Shown here one piece after another: positions 9,740 through 18,515 of a stretch of DNA of 20,087 nucleotides. The first letter of the stretch is position 1. Each line of letters starts with the position of its first letter. The position numbers and the translations under genes are program-made. The notes below the pieces were generated by a model, which did not search any database, had not been told where the DNA came from, and saw only the letters and a program-made list of their open reading frames with translations. Origin of the DNA: Cylindrodendrum hubeiense. Its lineage: Eukaryota; Ascomycota; Sordariomycetes; Hypocreales; Nectriaceae. The stretch spans positions 1 to 20,087 of the forward strand of contig JAANBB010000606.1 in NCBI GenBank assembly GCA_014621425.1, written 5' to 3'.

Positions 9740-9798
9740 AAAATTTAGGATCGTTGTGCCGAGCCCGTTGAAGCCTGGGGCTGGTTCTGCTAAATTTT
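9740..9798. repeat. Short inverted repeat flanking a 41-nt spacer
   Basis: AAAATTTAG at 9740-9748 is the exact reverse complement of CTAAATTTT at 9790-9798. The pair immediately follows the 42-nt tandem repeat. Arms of this length can arise by chance in AT-rich DNA, so its significance is uncertain. Confidence 0.55.
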
Positions 9799-9908
9799 AG
9801 GGGGAAGGTGGGAATGGCTGCCTGGCGGACGGCTTCATCCCAATACAACCGCACACAACCACACTCAACCACACACAACCATCAACAACCCGACCACAAA
9901 TCCACGCC

Positions 9909-11255
9909 ATGACTACTCCTACCGCTGAAATGCCCATGCCCGGTGGGCAAGACCAGATTCGATTGCTGGATGCTTTCGAAAAGCATGCGACAATCTTGGA
10001 GCTGTCGCTGCAGCTCCCCGGACTGGCCGATACCCTTGAGGCAGATCCTGTGATGCAAAGTCGCAACTTTTCCGTTTCTCGAACCGTCAATTCCATCCGA
10101 CAGGATGATGACAACTCTTCTGCAATGGTCAAGCTTCTCCACAGTATGGAGCCCAGTGCGATCAAAGCTGTCGTGCGCGGAACCGTGGCCCACGACACCT
10201 TTGTGGACGATGCCAAGTGGTTCAAGATGCCCGGCAAGGCCGAAGGCAAAGTTCCTGGTGTCTATGTTATCGGCCTGAGTCGAGATGGATGCGACGGAAA
10301 GTTCCTCAACATCCTCGAGATGGAAGACTTGGTGGCTGGCATCCACCGGTACATTGAAGGGTTCAAGCTCATCGAGACTCTCCGAACCGACAAGCGTCGG
10401 GCGGGCACTCTCAACGAGCGTGAACTTCTTCAATGGGTTGGAAAGGTTCAATCCATCGATGCCATTTTGCCATGGAACGTGCCCGACAAGGCCCGGTTCA
10501 TTGAGAAAGACAGCGAGGTGCCAAGCATCGAAGCGCTTGCGTCCATGTTCAAACGTCGATGCGATCGAGCCCTCGATCCGACGGGACTGGTGCGTCAAGT
10601 TCAGAGCCCCCTGTACGTGGGATGCTCAATTGACTTGCTATCTCGGACGAGCTGCTACCTGCGAAAGGGTCTTCCAAATGTCAATAAACCTCTGGCATTA
10701 ACCGTGGGCGTCCTGGCAGCGCTCGATTTTCCCGTGAGTCTCAGCATCCAAGTGGCACTTCGAGTTTGGACATCGGACCACCTGCCTTTGGCGGAGCAGC
10801 TTCTAGCAACCCTTGGGGGAAGCCTGGTGTATCAATCTGGCTTCAATGCCACAGAAGCTGGCGGCACTGGCTCTTCCTCCATCAAGAGCCGGCAGTCGCT
10901 CATTCAATCGCGCGCCATCATCATGGCCTATACTGACACCATGACAAAGAACGTCGACGCCACCCTCGCTGAACTTGGGAGGCGTGCTGATTTCGTCCAA
11001 AAGGTACATGAAGCGGATGAAGCCCTCAAGCTACTGGATGCCCAGATGAACGAGGCCATCGCATATGCGGATGAGGTGTCTCAGTTGCGCAACTGGGACG
11101 AAATGCAGGCGTTCATGGCCAAGACAGAAGCCCACATGCAGGAAACGTTGAAAAACGCACTCGCTGTCAGAAGGCAGTGGAAGCTTCTCTACGAGATCAA
11201 CAAAATGCTGCATCCTGACATTGTGGTTGAGGAGACAGAGGAGGCCACTGAATGA
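9909..11255 (+). CDS. Uncharacterised 448-aa protein
   Basis: A single-exon frame that follows a CA-rich leader and ends in TGA at 11253-11255. The first two thirds look folded, with a conserved-looking core around residues 230-320 (SPLYVGCSIDLLSRTSCYL, LALTVGVLAALDF, ALRVW, AGGTGSSSI). The C-terminal 130 residues are predicted by eye to be mostly helical or coiled-coil (ELGRRADFVQKVHEADEALK and onward), ending in an acidic tail. There is no signal peptide, membrane segment or recognised catalytic motif. I have an impression that this type is widespread in moulds, but I cannot name a family. One segment resembles the middle of the 576-aa AT-hook protein (LSI..A.R.W......LA). Its divergent partner is the 819-aa coiled-coil gene. 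Confidence 0.72.
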   Translation: MTTPTAEMPMPGGQDQIRLLDAFEKHATILELSLQLPGLADTLEADPVMQSRNFSVSRTVNSIRQDDDNSSAMVKLLHSMEPSAIKAVVRGTVAHDTFVDDAKWFKMPGKAEGKVPGVYVIGLSRDGCDGKFLNILEMEDLVAGIHRYIEGFKLIETLRTDKRRAGTLNERELLQWVGKVQSIDAILPWNVPDKARFIEKDSEVPSIEALASMFKRRCDRALDPTGLVRQVQSPLYVGCSIDLLSRTSCYLRKGLPNVNKPLALTVGVLAALDFPVSLSIQVALRVWTSDHLPLAEQLLATLGGSLVYQSGFNATEAGGTGSSSIKSRQSLIQSRAIIMAYTDTMTKNVDATLAELGRRADFVQKVHEADEALKLLDAQMNEAIAYADEVSQLRNWDEMQAFMAKTEAHMQETLKNALAVRRQWKLLYEINKMLHPDIVVEETEEATE

Positions 11256-11826
11256 GTGGCCTTTGTCGGTGAGGCACGTTGAAAGATGCGAAGTCGGTAG
11301 TAAGAAATCAGAAACGAAAATTGAACCTCAATTGATAGCTGCCATTAAGTTCGTGACGTGAATACTAGAACCAACTCATCTTGACCGTGGAAATGTACCT
11401 CGACGCAAAAACGGACCATCAATGTATTTTGCTCTTCTTGACTGCATCACCAACCTTAACCCGGGGCCGAGAACTGATGCTGCCACGGTCCAGTAGTCCA
11501 TTCACGTTCCCCATGGCTTTCTCCGCTCTACTCTTCTAATCTATCTAGTCTTTCTTCCCTATGCTACGCAAGTCCATTCACTCTGATCAATTGTGTTCTG
11601 TGAAGTATCGTGTCGTCATGATGCGGCTGTGGTTGATATCGGATGGTGACCCTGCGTTTATGAAATCAGGAACACCTATCCTGTAACTCTATTCAATGTA
11701 ACGATAACCTGCCTGCTAATTAATCCAAAATATACATGCTCTGAGCTGGGTCTTAAGCTTCCCGCTTCGCTGTCTCATCTCGACTGTCATGGAACCAGTA
11801 CGGCTCCGGTGCCTGTCAGCTCTGGG
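11256..11826. other. Convergent intergenic region with a copy of the IDO 3' end
   Basis: The gap lies between the stops of the 448-aa gene and indoleamine dioxygenase. Most of it is unremarkable 3' flank. Its last 80 bases duplicate the end of the dioxygenase coding region (listed separately). No other gene or RNA is seen. Confidence 0.65.
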
Positions 11827-11916
11827 CTAGTTCTTGAGCTTCCCAGCTTCAGCTGTCTCATCTCTCGACTGTTTTAGGAACGGAACCAGTACGGTTCCGC
11901 CGGTGCCCGTCAGCTC
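11746..11916 (-). repeat. Partial tandem duplication of the IDO gene 3' end
   Basis: About 75-90 bases occur twice in direct orientation. The copy at roughly 11746-11822 is outside the gene and the copy at roughly 11823-11916 is its coding end. Shared landmarks are AAGCTTCCC / GAGCTTCCC, GCTGTCTCATCT, GGAACCAGTACGG and GTCAGCTC. The outer copy lacks several short segments and reads LTGTGAVLVP then stop, whereas the coding copy reads LTGTGGTVLVP and continues to KLKN. Confidence 0.85.
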
Positions 11917-13168
11917 CTTCTCCTCCTTCTTTGACGAAGAGGCGCTGGCCAGGTTCTGGCGACCGCCCATGGCAGCTTGCTTTGAGGGCAGAATGATGTA
12001 CCGGGTGACAATACCAATATGCTTGGTCCTGAAAATGGTCAGGGCCTCAGTTGCGGCCTTGAATGCCTCCTTCATCCGGCGGTGATCGTCGTTGGCGGCA
12101 GGCAGGTTCGCCAACTCACGGATGCTTCCCATTCGGGTCATGTGGATGAGGAAGCGCTTGTGGGGGCCGGGCATGTAGTCCCGGATCAGTTCGTGGTAGC
12201 TCGGTAGCCCAGGCTCGGGGGTGTTGTTGCCGGTGGTGGAGTGCTCGATTCCGAGGACAATGTCGAAGAACTGGATCAAAGAGCTCTGGCCGTTGGATCC
12301 ACCTCGGAGCTGCATCCACTCTCCCTTGCCCTCGCCCTCATCGTAGAAGACTCCCCTGGGGAGTCCAGCGGCCTCCATGCTCTTGCTTCCAGCGAGGAAT
12401 GGTCGGATCTGGTTGTAGAAGATGGAAGGGTCGTTCTTCTCATACATTCTCTCCAGCAAAACACCAACACCATCGATACATGTGCGAAGACCATCCAAAG
12501 CCGAGATGATGACATCGTACTCTCTAGTCTTGACAGCATCGAGCGCAGCCATCATGGGAGGGATGATAGCACCAGCCCTCGCCTCCATAGCCACGCTGAT
12601 CAGCAGGAACCATGCTTCTGACTGGGTTCCAGTAAATGAAATAAGGGTATCGAGGTCGGCGAGGTTCGAAAAGTCGTCACCGGCGCAGGAAAAGTTCCAC
12701 AGGTTGGCAGCCGCGTATGTCAAGACTGGAGGAAGCTCGAGGTGCTTAGACACCTTAAGGAAGGGAACTGAGATTTGAGGAGGGAGGATCTACACTATTA
12801 GCATACTGATTGATGATTGGAGGAGAATGGGGTTGTAATACCTCTGCTGGCTTCTTTCCACCCCATACATATGCGTGGGTCACAAAGGCCAATATCACAT
12901 AGGCTCTGCGCCATTCCGGCTCGGATTGTAGGCGATCGGTGGAGAGAACGGGAAGCTGATCAACTGCTCTCCTGATGCCAGTCTCGCCGGCCTCAATAAG
13001 AGATGGTAGGTTGTGGACAATCAGCTCCCAAGGCTCGTAGTAGGCATTTGGGAGCTGCTTCAACGGGGCATCTTCGGGGAGAAACGCATTGCGGCTAACA
13101 GCGAATTTCCTTAGCTCAGTAGATGGGTTGATCTGCGAACTGTTTTGTCGAATAGCGTGGGGAGACAT
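11827..13168 (-). CDS. bna2: Indoleamine 2,3-dioxygenase, 429 aa
   Basis: Two exons, 13168-12842 and 12789-11827. The 52-nt intron begins GTATTA, has a GCTAAT branch site and ends GTAG. The enzyme is a cytosolic haem dioxygenase that opens the indole ring of L-tryptophan to give N-formylkynurenine, the first step of the kynurenine route to NAD. The diagnostic IDO signatures are present: RPFLAG, then GGSNGQSS at about 272-279 followed by LIQFFDIVLGIEH, and YMPGPHKRFL, whose His319 corresponds to the proximal haem ligand. The length is normal for fungal IDO. The start has a CA-rich leader (ACCACCACA before ATG). It is divergent to kynureninase, suggesting co-regulation. Fungi often have several IDO paralogues, so this copy may be a catabolic one rather than the main biosynthetic enzyme. 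Confidence 0.93.
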
Positions 13169-13694
13169 TGTGGTGGTTTAAGATGGTGTAGGAGGGATGT
13201 AGAGGTTGAGGTAGAGGTTAATAGAGAGGCAAGAGGCGTGGATGCTAGTTGAACGATTGAGTAAAATTGGAAAACACTCTAATGAAATACTTGTATTCAA
13301 TGCTAGGCCTCTGGCATTGTGTTGGCTTCCGTTTTCGTTGACAGCCGCTTCCGAGTCTCCGTGCGGGTCTTCGGAGCAGGTGACGTACAATCTTCAACCA
13401 AAGTGACAGCTCGTGTGGCTGTTCAACCGTCATTTGTCACCGACGAGCCAATCACAACGTCCCGATTTCTTGAAAGGGGCAAAGGATCTTTGTCTTCGGT
13501 TGGGCACGGATGTCGGATGGCGGAAGACCCACTCACATCCGAAGTTCCGCACCGGAATACCACAATCTGCCGGTTCGGCATTGTCGCGATGGATTGACGG
13601 GACATAAAGTGGTTTCGCGGCCCGGCTTGAGTTAGTCGTACGATTCCAGACCATCACTTCTAACCGCTTCAATACCCTGACTACCAATTACACC
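13169..13694. promoter_or_regulatory. Shared divergent promoter of IDO and kynureninase
   Basis: These 526 bases lie between the two start codons. Several CGG/CCG triplets cluster at about 13505-13580, including CGGATGT at 13507-13513 and its reverse complement ACATCCG at 13535-13541. Such spaced CGG triplets are the usual recognition form for fungal Zn(II)2Cys6 regulators. No specific factor can be named. No coding frame here resembles a gene. Confidence 0.6.
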
Positions 13695-15242
13695 ATGGAA
13701 CTGTCTACTTTCGTCGAGCGCTTGCGCAATGGGGAGGCCCCCAAGTTCCCCCACGATGCCAACTCCCTTGCTTTTGCCCAGGGACTTGACGCTCAGGACA
13801 AGCTGAGCCACCTCCGCGACGAGTTTATCCTACCCACCAAGTCATCCCTCAAGAAGAAGGCCCTCGATGGGTCCATCCCAGGTATGTTTCCCAGCGCTGT
13901 TTGCCAAACAAGACTAACTGAATCAGGCGAGGCAAGCCACAACGGCACAAACGGTACCAACGGTCACAGCACCAACGGCACCAACGGTCACACCAATGGC
14001 CACAAGTCTGAGTCTGATGAGGGTCTCTACTTTGTTGGCAACTCTCTTGGCGCTCAGCCCAAGGCCATCCGCACATACCTCAATGCTCAGCTTGAGACCT
14101 GGGCGTCTATTGGTGTCAACGGCCACTTTGCCTCATATGAAAACTCTCCCCTCACACAATGGCAAGACCTCGCCGAAGACTGCGCCATCAAGTCTACCGA
14201 CATTGTCGGTGCTTCTGCCAGCGAGATTGTCATCATGAACACATTGACTGTCAACCTGCACATGTTGATGGCCAGCTTCTATAAGCCGACTGAGAAGCGA
14301 CACAAGATTATCCTGGAGTGGAAGCCATTCCCCAGTGACCACTATGCCATTGAGAGTCAAGTGGTGCTACACGGTCTCGACCCTGAGAAGAGCATGGTCA
14401 AGATCCAGCCCAACGAGGATTCTTTGATCCCCACCGAGAAGATCTTGGCGACTATTGACGAGCACGCCGAGGAGACGGCTCTGATTCTGTTGCCCGGTAT
14501 CCAATACTACACTGGCCAGCTCTTCGACATTCCCCGCATCACCGCCTACGCCAAGTCCAAGGGCATTGTCGTGGGCTGGGATCTTGCTCACGCCGCCGGA
14601 AACGTCGAGCTGAAGCTGCACGACTGGGACGTCGATTTTGCGTGCTGGTGCACCTACAAGTACATCAACGGAGGTCCCGGATCCATTGCCGGAGCCTTCG
14701 TCCACGAGAAGCACGGAAAGGTCGAGTTCGACAGCACAACTGGCAAGCCCATTTACCGCCCTCGTCTCATGGGCTGGTACGGCGGCGACAAGAGCGTCCG
14801 CTTCAACATGGACAACAACTTCCTCCCCACAGTTGGCGCCGGTGGCTTCCAGGTCTCCAACCCCTCAGCAATCGACCTGGCCAGTCTTTCCGGTGCGCTC
14901 TCTATCTTCAACAAGACCAGCATGCACGATCTGCGATCCAAGGCTCTGGTCCTAACCGCATACGCCGAGCTTCTGCTGGACCAGATCCAGGCAGACTCCA
15001 AAGACGAGACTCCTCTTTTCCAGATCCTCACCCCCAGAGACCCTGCGCAAAGAGGAACCCAACTGAGTGTGTTGTTGAAGGACGGTCTCTTGGACAAGGT
15101 TGGCCAGGCCTTGGAAGACAACGGCGCGCAGTGCGACAAGCGCAAGCCGGGAGTGATCCGGGTGGCTCCGGTCCCGCTTTATACGCGATTCCAGGATGTG
15201 TGGAAGTTTATGCAGGTCCTGAGGGGAGCTCTGGAACTGTAA
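13695..15242 (+). CDS. bna5: Kynureninase, 500 aa
   Basis: Two exons, 13695-13881 and 13927-15242. The 45-nt intron begins GTATGT, has a CTAAC branch site and ends TCAG. It is a multiple of three and contains no stop, so unspliced mRNA would give 515 aa. This PLP enzyme cleaves kynurenine or 3-hydroxykynurenine to (3-hydroxy)anthranilate and alanine. Seen in the spliced protein: YFVGNSLG at 97-104, GVNGHF at 125-130, [10 protein letters not shown] with the PLP-nitrogen Asp281, and [10 protein letters not shown] with the Schiff-base Lys307. The C-terminal part ends normally. A low-complexity Asn/Gly/Thr/His insert (about 68-88) precedes the first catalytic motif and is probably a flexible linker. 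Its divergent partner is indoleamine dioxygenase of the same pathway. Confidence 0.95.
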   Translation: MELSTFVERLRNGEAPKFPHDANSLAFAQGLDAQDKLSHLRDEFILPTKSSLKKKALDGSIPGMFPSAVCQTRLTESGEASHNGTNGTNGHSTNGTNGHTNGHKSESDEGLYFVGNSLGAQPKAIRTYLNAQLETWASIGVNGHFASYENSPLTQWQDLAEDCAIKSTDIVGASASEIVIMNTLTVNLHMLMASFYKPTEKRHKIILEWKPFPSDHYAIESQVVLHGLDPEKSMVKIQPNEDSLIPTEKILATIDEHAEETALILLPGIQYYTGQLFDIPRITAYAKSKGIVVGWDLAHAAGNVELKLHDWDVDFACWCTYKYINGGPGSIAGAFVHEKHGKVEFDSTTGKPIYRPRLMGWYGGDKSVRFNMDNNFLPTVGAGGFQVSNPSAIDLASLSGALSIFNKTSMHDLRSKALVLTAYAELLLDQIQADSKDETPLFQILTPRDPAQRGTQLSVLLKDGLLDKVGQALEDNGAQCDKRKPGVIRVAPVPLYTRFQDVWKFMQVLRGALEL

Positions 15243-15480
15243 GAAGCTAAGGGTTGTAAAATGGGAAATTGATATGTATGAATTAAGCGACAATAATTGA
15301 GCAAGTCATTCTAAACATTTCGTTAAGCCCAAGGCATGCACCGTGCATTAACGTGGCCGACTCGGACTTTGCTGAGACGTAATCTGCGCACTTATCTCAT
15401 TGTATTTCTCCCCAGGATCAAGTACGAGGAAGGTCGTTGCAGATTGCGCTTTAAGCCGGCCGACTGGGTCAGGCTCTGGC

Positions 15481-16941
15481 CTAGGACGTAGATTTAAAAG
15501 GGTCCACCGCCAATAGGCTCCATTCCCACAAGGTATCAGCGAGTTCCGTATCCTTTGCGAGATCAGACATTTTCGAATCCGTAGCGTCCCAGCTGTAGCC
15601 ATAGTAGAACTTTCCAGCAAGTGGCCCAACGTCAAAGTACCGCCCACTCAATGCCTTTGACTTGATCTCGGGGTCCGTAGCTATCAACAGCGTCGTGAGA
15701 GCGCCGTCCTCCGATGGAATACTTGTCCATCGAACAATCGAAAAGCTTATGAAGCCTATCATCGGCGGAAGCGCGGCTGAGTCGGTGCCTGGAGCAGTGC
15801 CGATTGTACCTACGGAACTATTAGCAACTATTGGAATTGGGCTTCTAAATCTTACCTGGATTAAGGCAATTGACAAGAATGTTGGAGTGCCCTGCTGCCT
15901 GGAAGTTCCTGTGAAGACGCTGCGCAAATAAGACATTCGCGAGCTTCGAGCGGGCGTATCTACTACATGTCAACAAGGCAACTCTCTCTGCAAGCGTGTC
16001 TAGCCTGTTCAGGCGGACTTGCTTGTATGAAGGTTGATCTGCTCTGAACAACGGTTAAAGTTGGCGACAAGAACAAGCACTAACCTTTGCAAGCTAGCTT
16101 GCACCTCAGAAAAGCTCTCCAGGGTTTTGGATCCCTCTGTCCTGAGGCCCGCAAAATCGATTTTGTTGGATGTGACTGGCTTATACATAGCATGCGCATG
16201 CGATGCAACAATCACAATCCTCGCCTCTCCAAACTTTTCAGAGGTGTGTTGAATGAGGTCCTGAAAGGTTAGCAATGCTCAGGTAAGAACAAGTCAACCA
16301 GGGTCGTACCTGAAGGTAGTTTATGAATGCAAAATGGCCAAGGTACTAAATTAGGACTGTAAGCTGTTGTGCTGTCGTATGCGTTTGCTGTCTTACGTTT
16401 GTCTGTAGAATGTTAGTTGGTATCACTGAGACATGTGGGAAACTGACAGCAAACTGTATCTCAATACCATTTTTCGACAATGTATTTGGCTGTGCTGGTT
16501 AATATTGGCGGTTTCCGTCAATGCTTGACTCTAATACTCGGAATCCACTCACAACCACGGACAAAGCAGCGTTTGCAATGAGAATGTCAAGTCGTTCCTC
16601 AAGCTTCACAAAGTTCTGTGCTGCAGAGATGCAACTCCTCATATCTGATAAATCCAGCTCAAGAAATTTGATTCGTGTAGCCATATTTGCATCGACTGAT
16701 TTGAGGTGATGTGAAAGTTGATCAAACTTGGTTCTCGATCGAGATGCCACGTATACTTTCGCATTACGCTTCAACAGCTGGGTTACCGTTTGTTTGCCAA
16801 TACCTGTAGCCCCACTAAGAACCTTGCATCAGTATACAGTAAATTTCTATAGTGCAATACTTCTCACCCAGTTACTATAATGACTTTCCCAGTCAAATCG
16901 GGAATGCTATCGACAGAGAACTTTTTGGTAAAGGGTTGCAT
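15481..16941 (-). CDS. Short-chain dehydrogenase/reductase, 342 aa, eight exons
   Basis: Exons: 16941-16868, 16814-16553, 16489-16448, 16402-16397, 16345-16310, 16260-16085, 15959-15856 and 15809-15481 (1029 nt). All introns are GT-AG and most have CTAAC-like branch sites. The product is a Rossmann-fold NAD(P)-dependent oxidoreductase of the retinol-dehydrogenase/WWOX-like type; the substrate is unknown. Motifs: TGGATGIGK at 24-32, SRSR after strand 2 (basic, favouring NADPH), ANAA at 105-108 in place of NNAG, ATNYLGHF with catalytic Asn128, Ser160 in VASHAH, and YARSK with Tyr200 and Lys204. NPG follows. The 6-nt fourth exon supplies Thr-Asn. If the preceding 45-nt stop-free intron is kept, a 357-aa protein with a 15-residue insert results. 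The 125-nt intron 6 is the least certain boundary. I see no frameshift or premature stop in this model. Confidence 0.82.
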
Positions 16942-17440
16942 AGCGTCGATGTGCGAATAATATCAGAAAGTTGAGATGGCCGTCGCAATTGGAGAACAGG
17001 TTGATACTTCGCCAATTGCTAGATGATTCTGATTACTGTTATATACGTTGACTCGTATAGCTAAATTTAATAGATGCTATTGTCTGGAGTTAGGATGGAG
17101 TGGCGTCCCGAGTCTACCGGACCGGTCGCTTCAATCAGACCGGTCCGTCCGTCGGTCCTTATCTCCTATTTCCGTTGCATCAGCCAACATCACATGTGCA
17201 CTAAAGGCGTTTAATTCATGCGGGTACGAGGTAAGCTAGCTAAGCCCTCCCGGTTTGCTGTTTAGTGGCGGTAGCTAGACGATACCGGCATAAATGCAAT
17301 TTCATGAATGTGTTCAGATTTGGATATCTCTTGTCACATTCAATAACTACGATACGTATTAGCGAGGTGTTCATTCCCCTTTACATAGCTGGCAATACAC
17401 ATATATTGTCACCACAGCCGGGAATATAATCGGACAGTCT
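16942..17440. promoter_or_regulatory. Upstream region of the SDR gene, grading into AT-rich DNA
   Basis: It lies upstream of the minus-strand SDR start at 16941, so its left part should hold that promoter. A cluster of CGG-containing palindromes lies at 17115-17160 (listed separately). A 63-codon plus-strand frame at 17048-17239 has no recognisable feature. To the right the composition shifts towards the AT-rich block. Confidence 0.5.
17119..17146. promoter_or_regulatory. CGG-containing inverted repeat
   Basis: GGACCGGTC at 17119-17127 is the exact reverse complement of GACCGGTCC at 17138-17146. Each arm contains the palindrome ACCGGT, and further CCG/CGG triplets follow to 17157. It sits about 180-205 bp upstream of the SDR start codon, a typical distance for a Zn(II)2Cys6-type operator. 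The function is inferred. Confidence 0.5.
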
Positions 17441-17752
17441 TAGAATGAGGTTGATTACTACTTGAGTGTGAAAGGTTTGAAACCTGATCTACCATTTAAT
17501 CTAAATATGAGGTTTATTAATAGAGATACTACTCAATATGAGAATAAGCTATCAGTGCTTTTATTCTAGAAGGATTAATAGAAAAGAGTTATAAGATAGT
17601 GCCTGAATAAGAGTTTATTTTATGAACGTCATTCTAATAAATATAAATAATGTAAGAAATAAAATAGGTACATACTTCGATAATATTTAATCGTAGTACT
17701 AGTATATGACTAATATTATAATAAATATAACAGATATATTAACGTGGTTTAC

Positions 17753-17786
17753 AAGCGAGTAAGTCACCCAAGTGAGTAAGTCACTT
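17753..17786. repeat. 17-nt direct repeat with palindromic character
   Basis: AAGCGAGTAAGTCACCC (17753-17769) is followed directly by AAGTGAGTAAGTCACTT (17770-17786). The second copy is itself an inverted repeat, AAGTGA and TCACTT around GTAAG. It occurs at a local rise in GC and could be the terminal part of a transposable element. No matching end is seen elsewhere in the window. Confidence 0.65.
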
Positions 17787-18351
17787 CCCCTAACCTCCCT
17801 TACCTCTTACCTTTAAACCTACTTTTCTCAGTGTATATATTATATTTTCTCAATCTAAAGAAACTAATCTCCTCCTTATAATTATAGCTATCTAATAAAA
17901 TTCTAAACTTAGTATTTGAGAAGCTATCTATATTTATTCTATTAATTATAACATACATAATAAGCATATAACATATCCAAGTATATAACGCACTTTTCCC
18001 TCCTATATCTAACTTTTCAATTAATTAATTGATTTCTCAACCACAAATAATATCTAACTCTAATATTAAGGCTAGAACCCTTCTTACACTTTAAGCCCTT
18101 CAAAATAACCTAAAACTAAGTATCCGACGTACTACTAAGATCTATGAGGTCTCTAAGCCTAGGCTCCATCACCGCCAGAATAATATCTAATCACAATATA
18201 ATTAGATCCCTTAGTTATTGGTATGGAATCTACCAATCTAGCATAAAGAAAAAAAGAACTATCCAGGATTACTAGAGGAATAGCAAAGTAAACCTTCTCT
18301 ATTATTATATAATTAAGTATAGAAAGAAGGATGACCTTCAAGATTTCTAGA

Positions 18352-18515
18352 GATTTCCCAGAGTATTATATACTCAGGAAATCTAAGGGAAATCTAAGGG
18401 AAATCCTCTGTTAATCCTCGGAAAGGCTCAGGAAATAGAATTAGCTTCCCCAAGGAAATCCCAGGGATTTCCCTAGAATTACTTTTCCCATATTCCAGGA
18501 AATCCCGCGGAAATC
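18352..18515. repeat. GC-richer island of GGAAATC / GATTTCC repeats
   Basis: GGAAATC occurs at 18377, 18388, 18399, 18454, 18498 and 18509, and its reverse complement GATTTCC at 18352 and 18466. Spacing of exactly 11 nt occurs twice (18377/18388/18399 and 18498/18509). The pair at 18454-18472 forms a 9-bp perfect hairpin, GGAAATCCC-A-GGGATTTCC. Looser variants continue to about 18600. The island stands out from the AT-rich sequence on both sides. Confidence 0.8.

Larger units (their letters stand above)
9269..9908. promoter_or_regulatory. Divergent intergenic region between coiled-coil and 448-aa genes
   Basis: These 640 bases separate two outward-facing start codons and so hold both promoters. 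The minus-strand leader next to 9268 is CA-rich, and so is the plus-strand leader at about 9840-9905, which repeats ACAACC/CACACAACC units. Between them sit a 42-nt imperfect direct repeat (9655-9738) and an inverted repeat (9740-9798), listed separately. I see no protein-coding frame of interest. Confidence 0.6.

Noticed and set aside
15481..16941. SDR gene as a frameshifted pseudogene
   Set aside because: The apparent breaks all coincide with plausible GT-AG introns, and the eight exons give one open 342-codon frame with all catalytic residues.
17048..17239. 63-codon plus-strand frame upstream of the SDR gene
   Set aside because: No family resemblance and it overlaps the likely promoter palindromes.
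18159..18341. 60-codon minus-strand frame in the AT-rich block
   Set aside because: Isoleucine/tyrosine-rich translation of AT-rich DNA, with no start context or homology signal.
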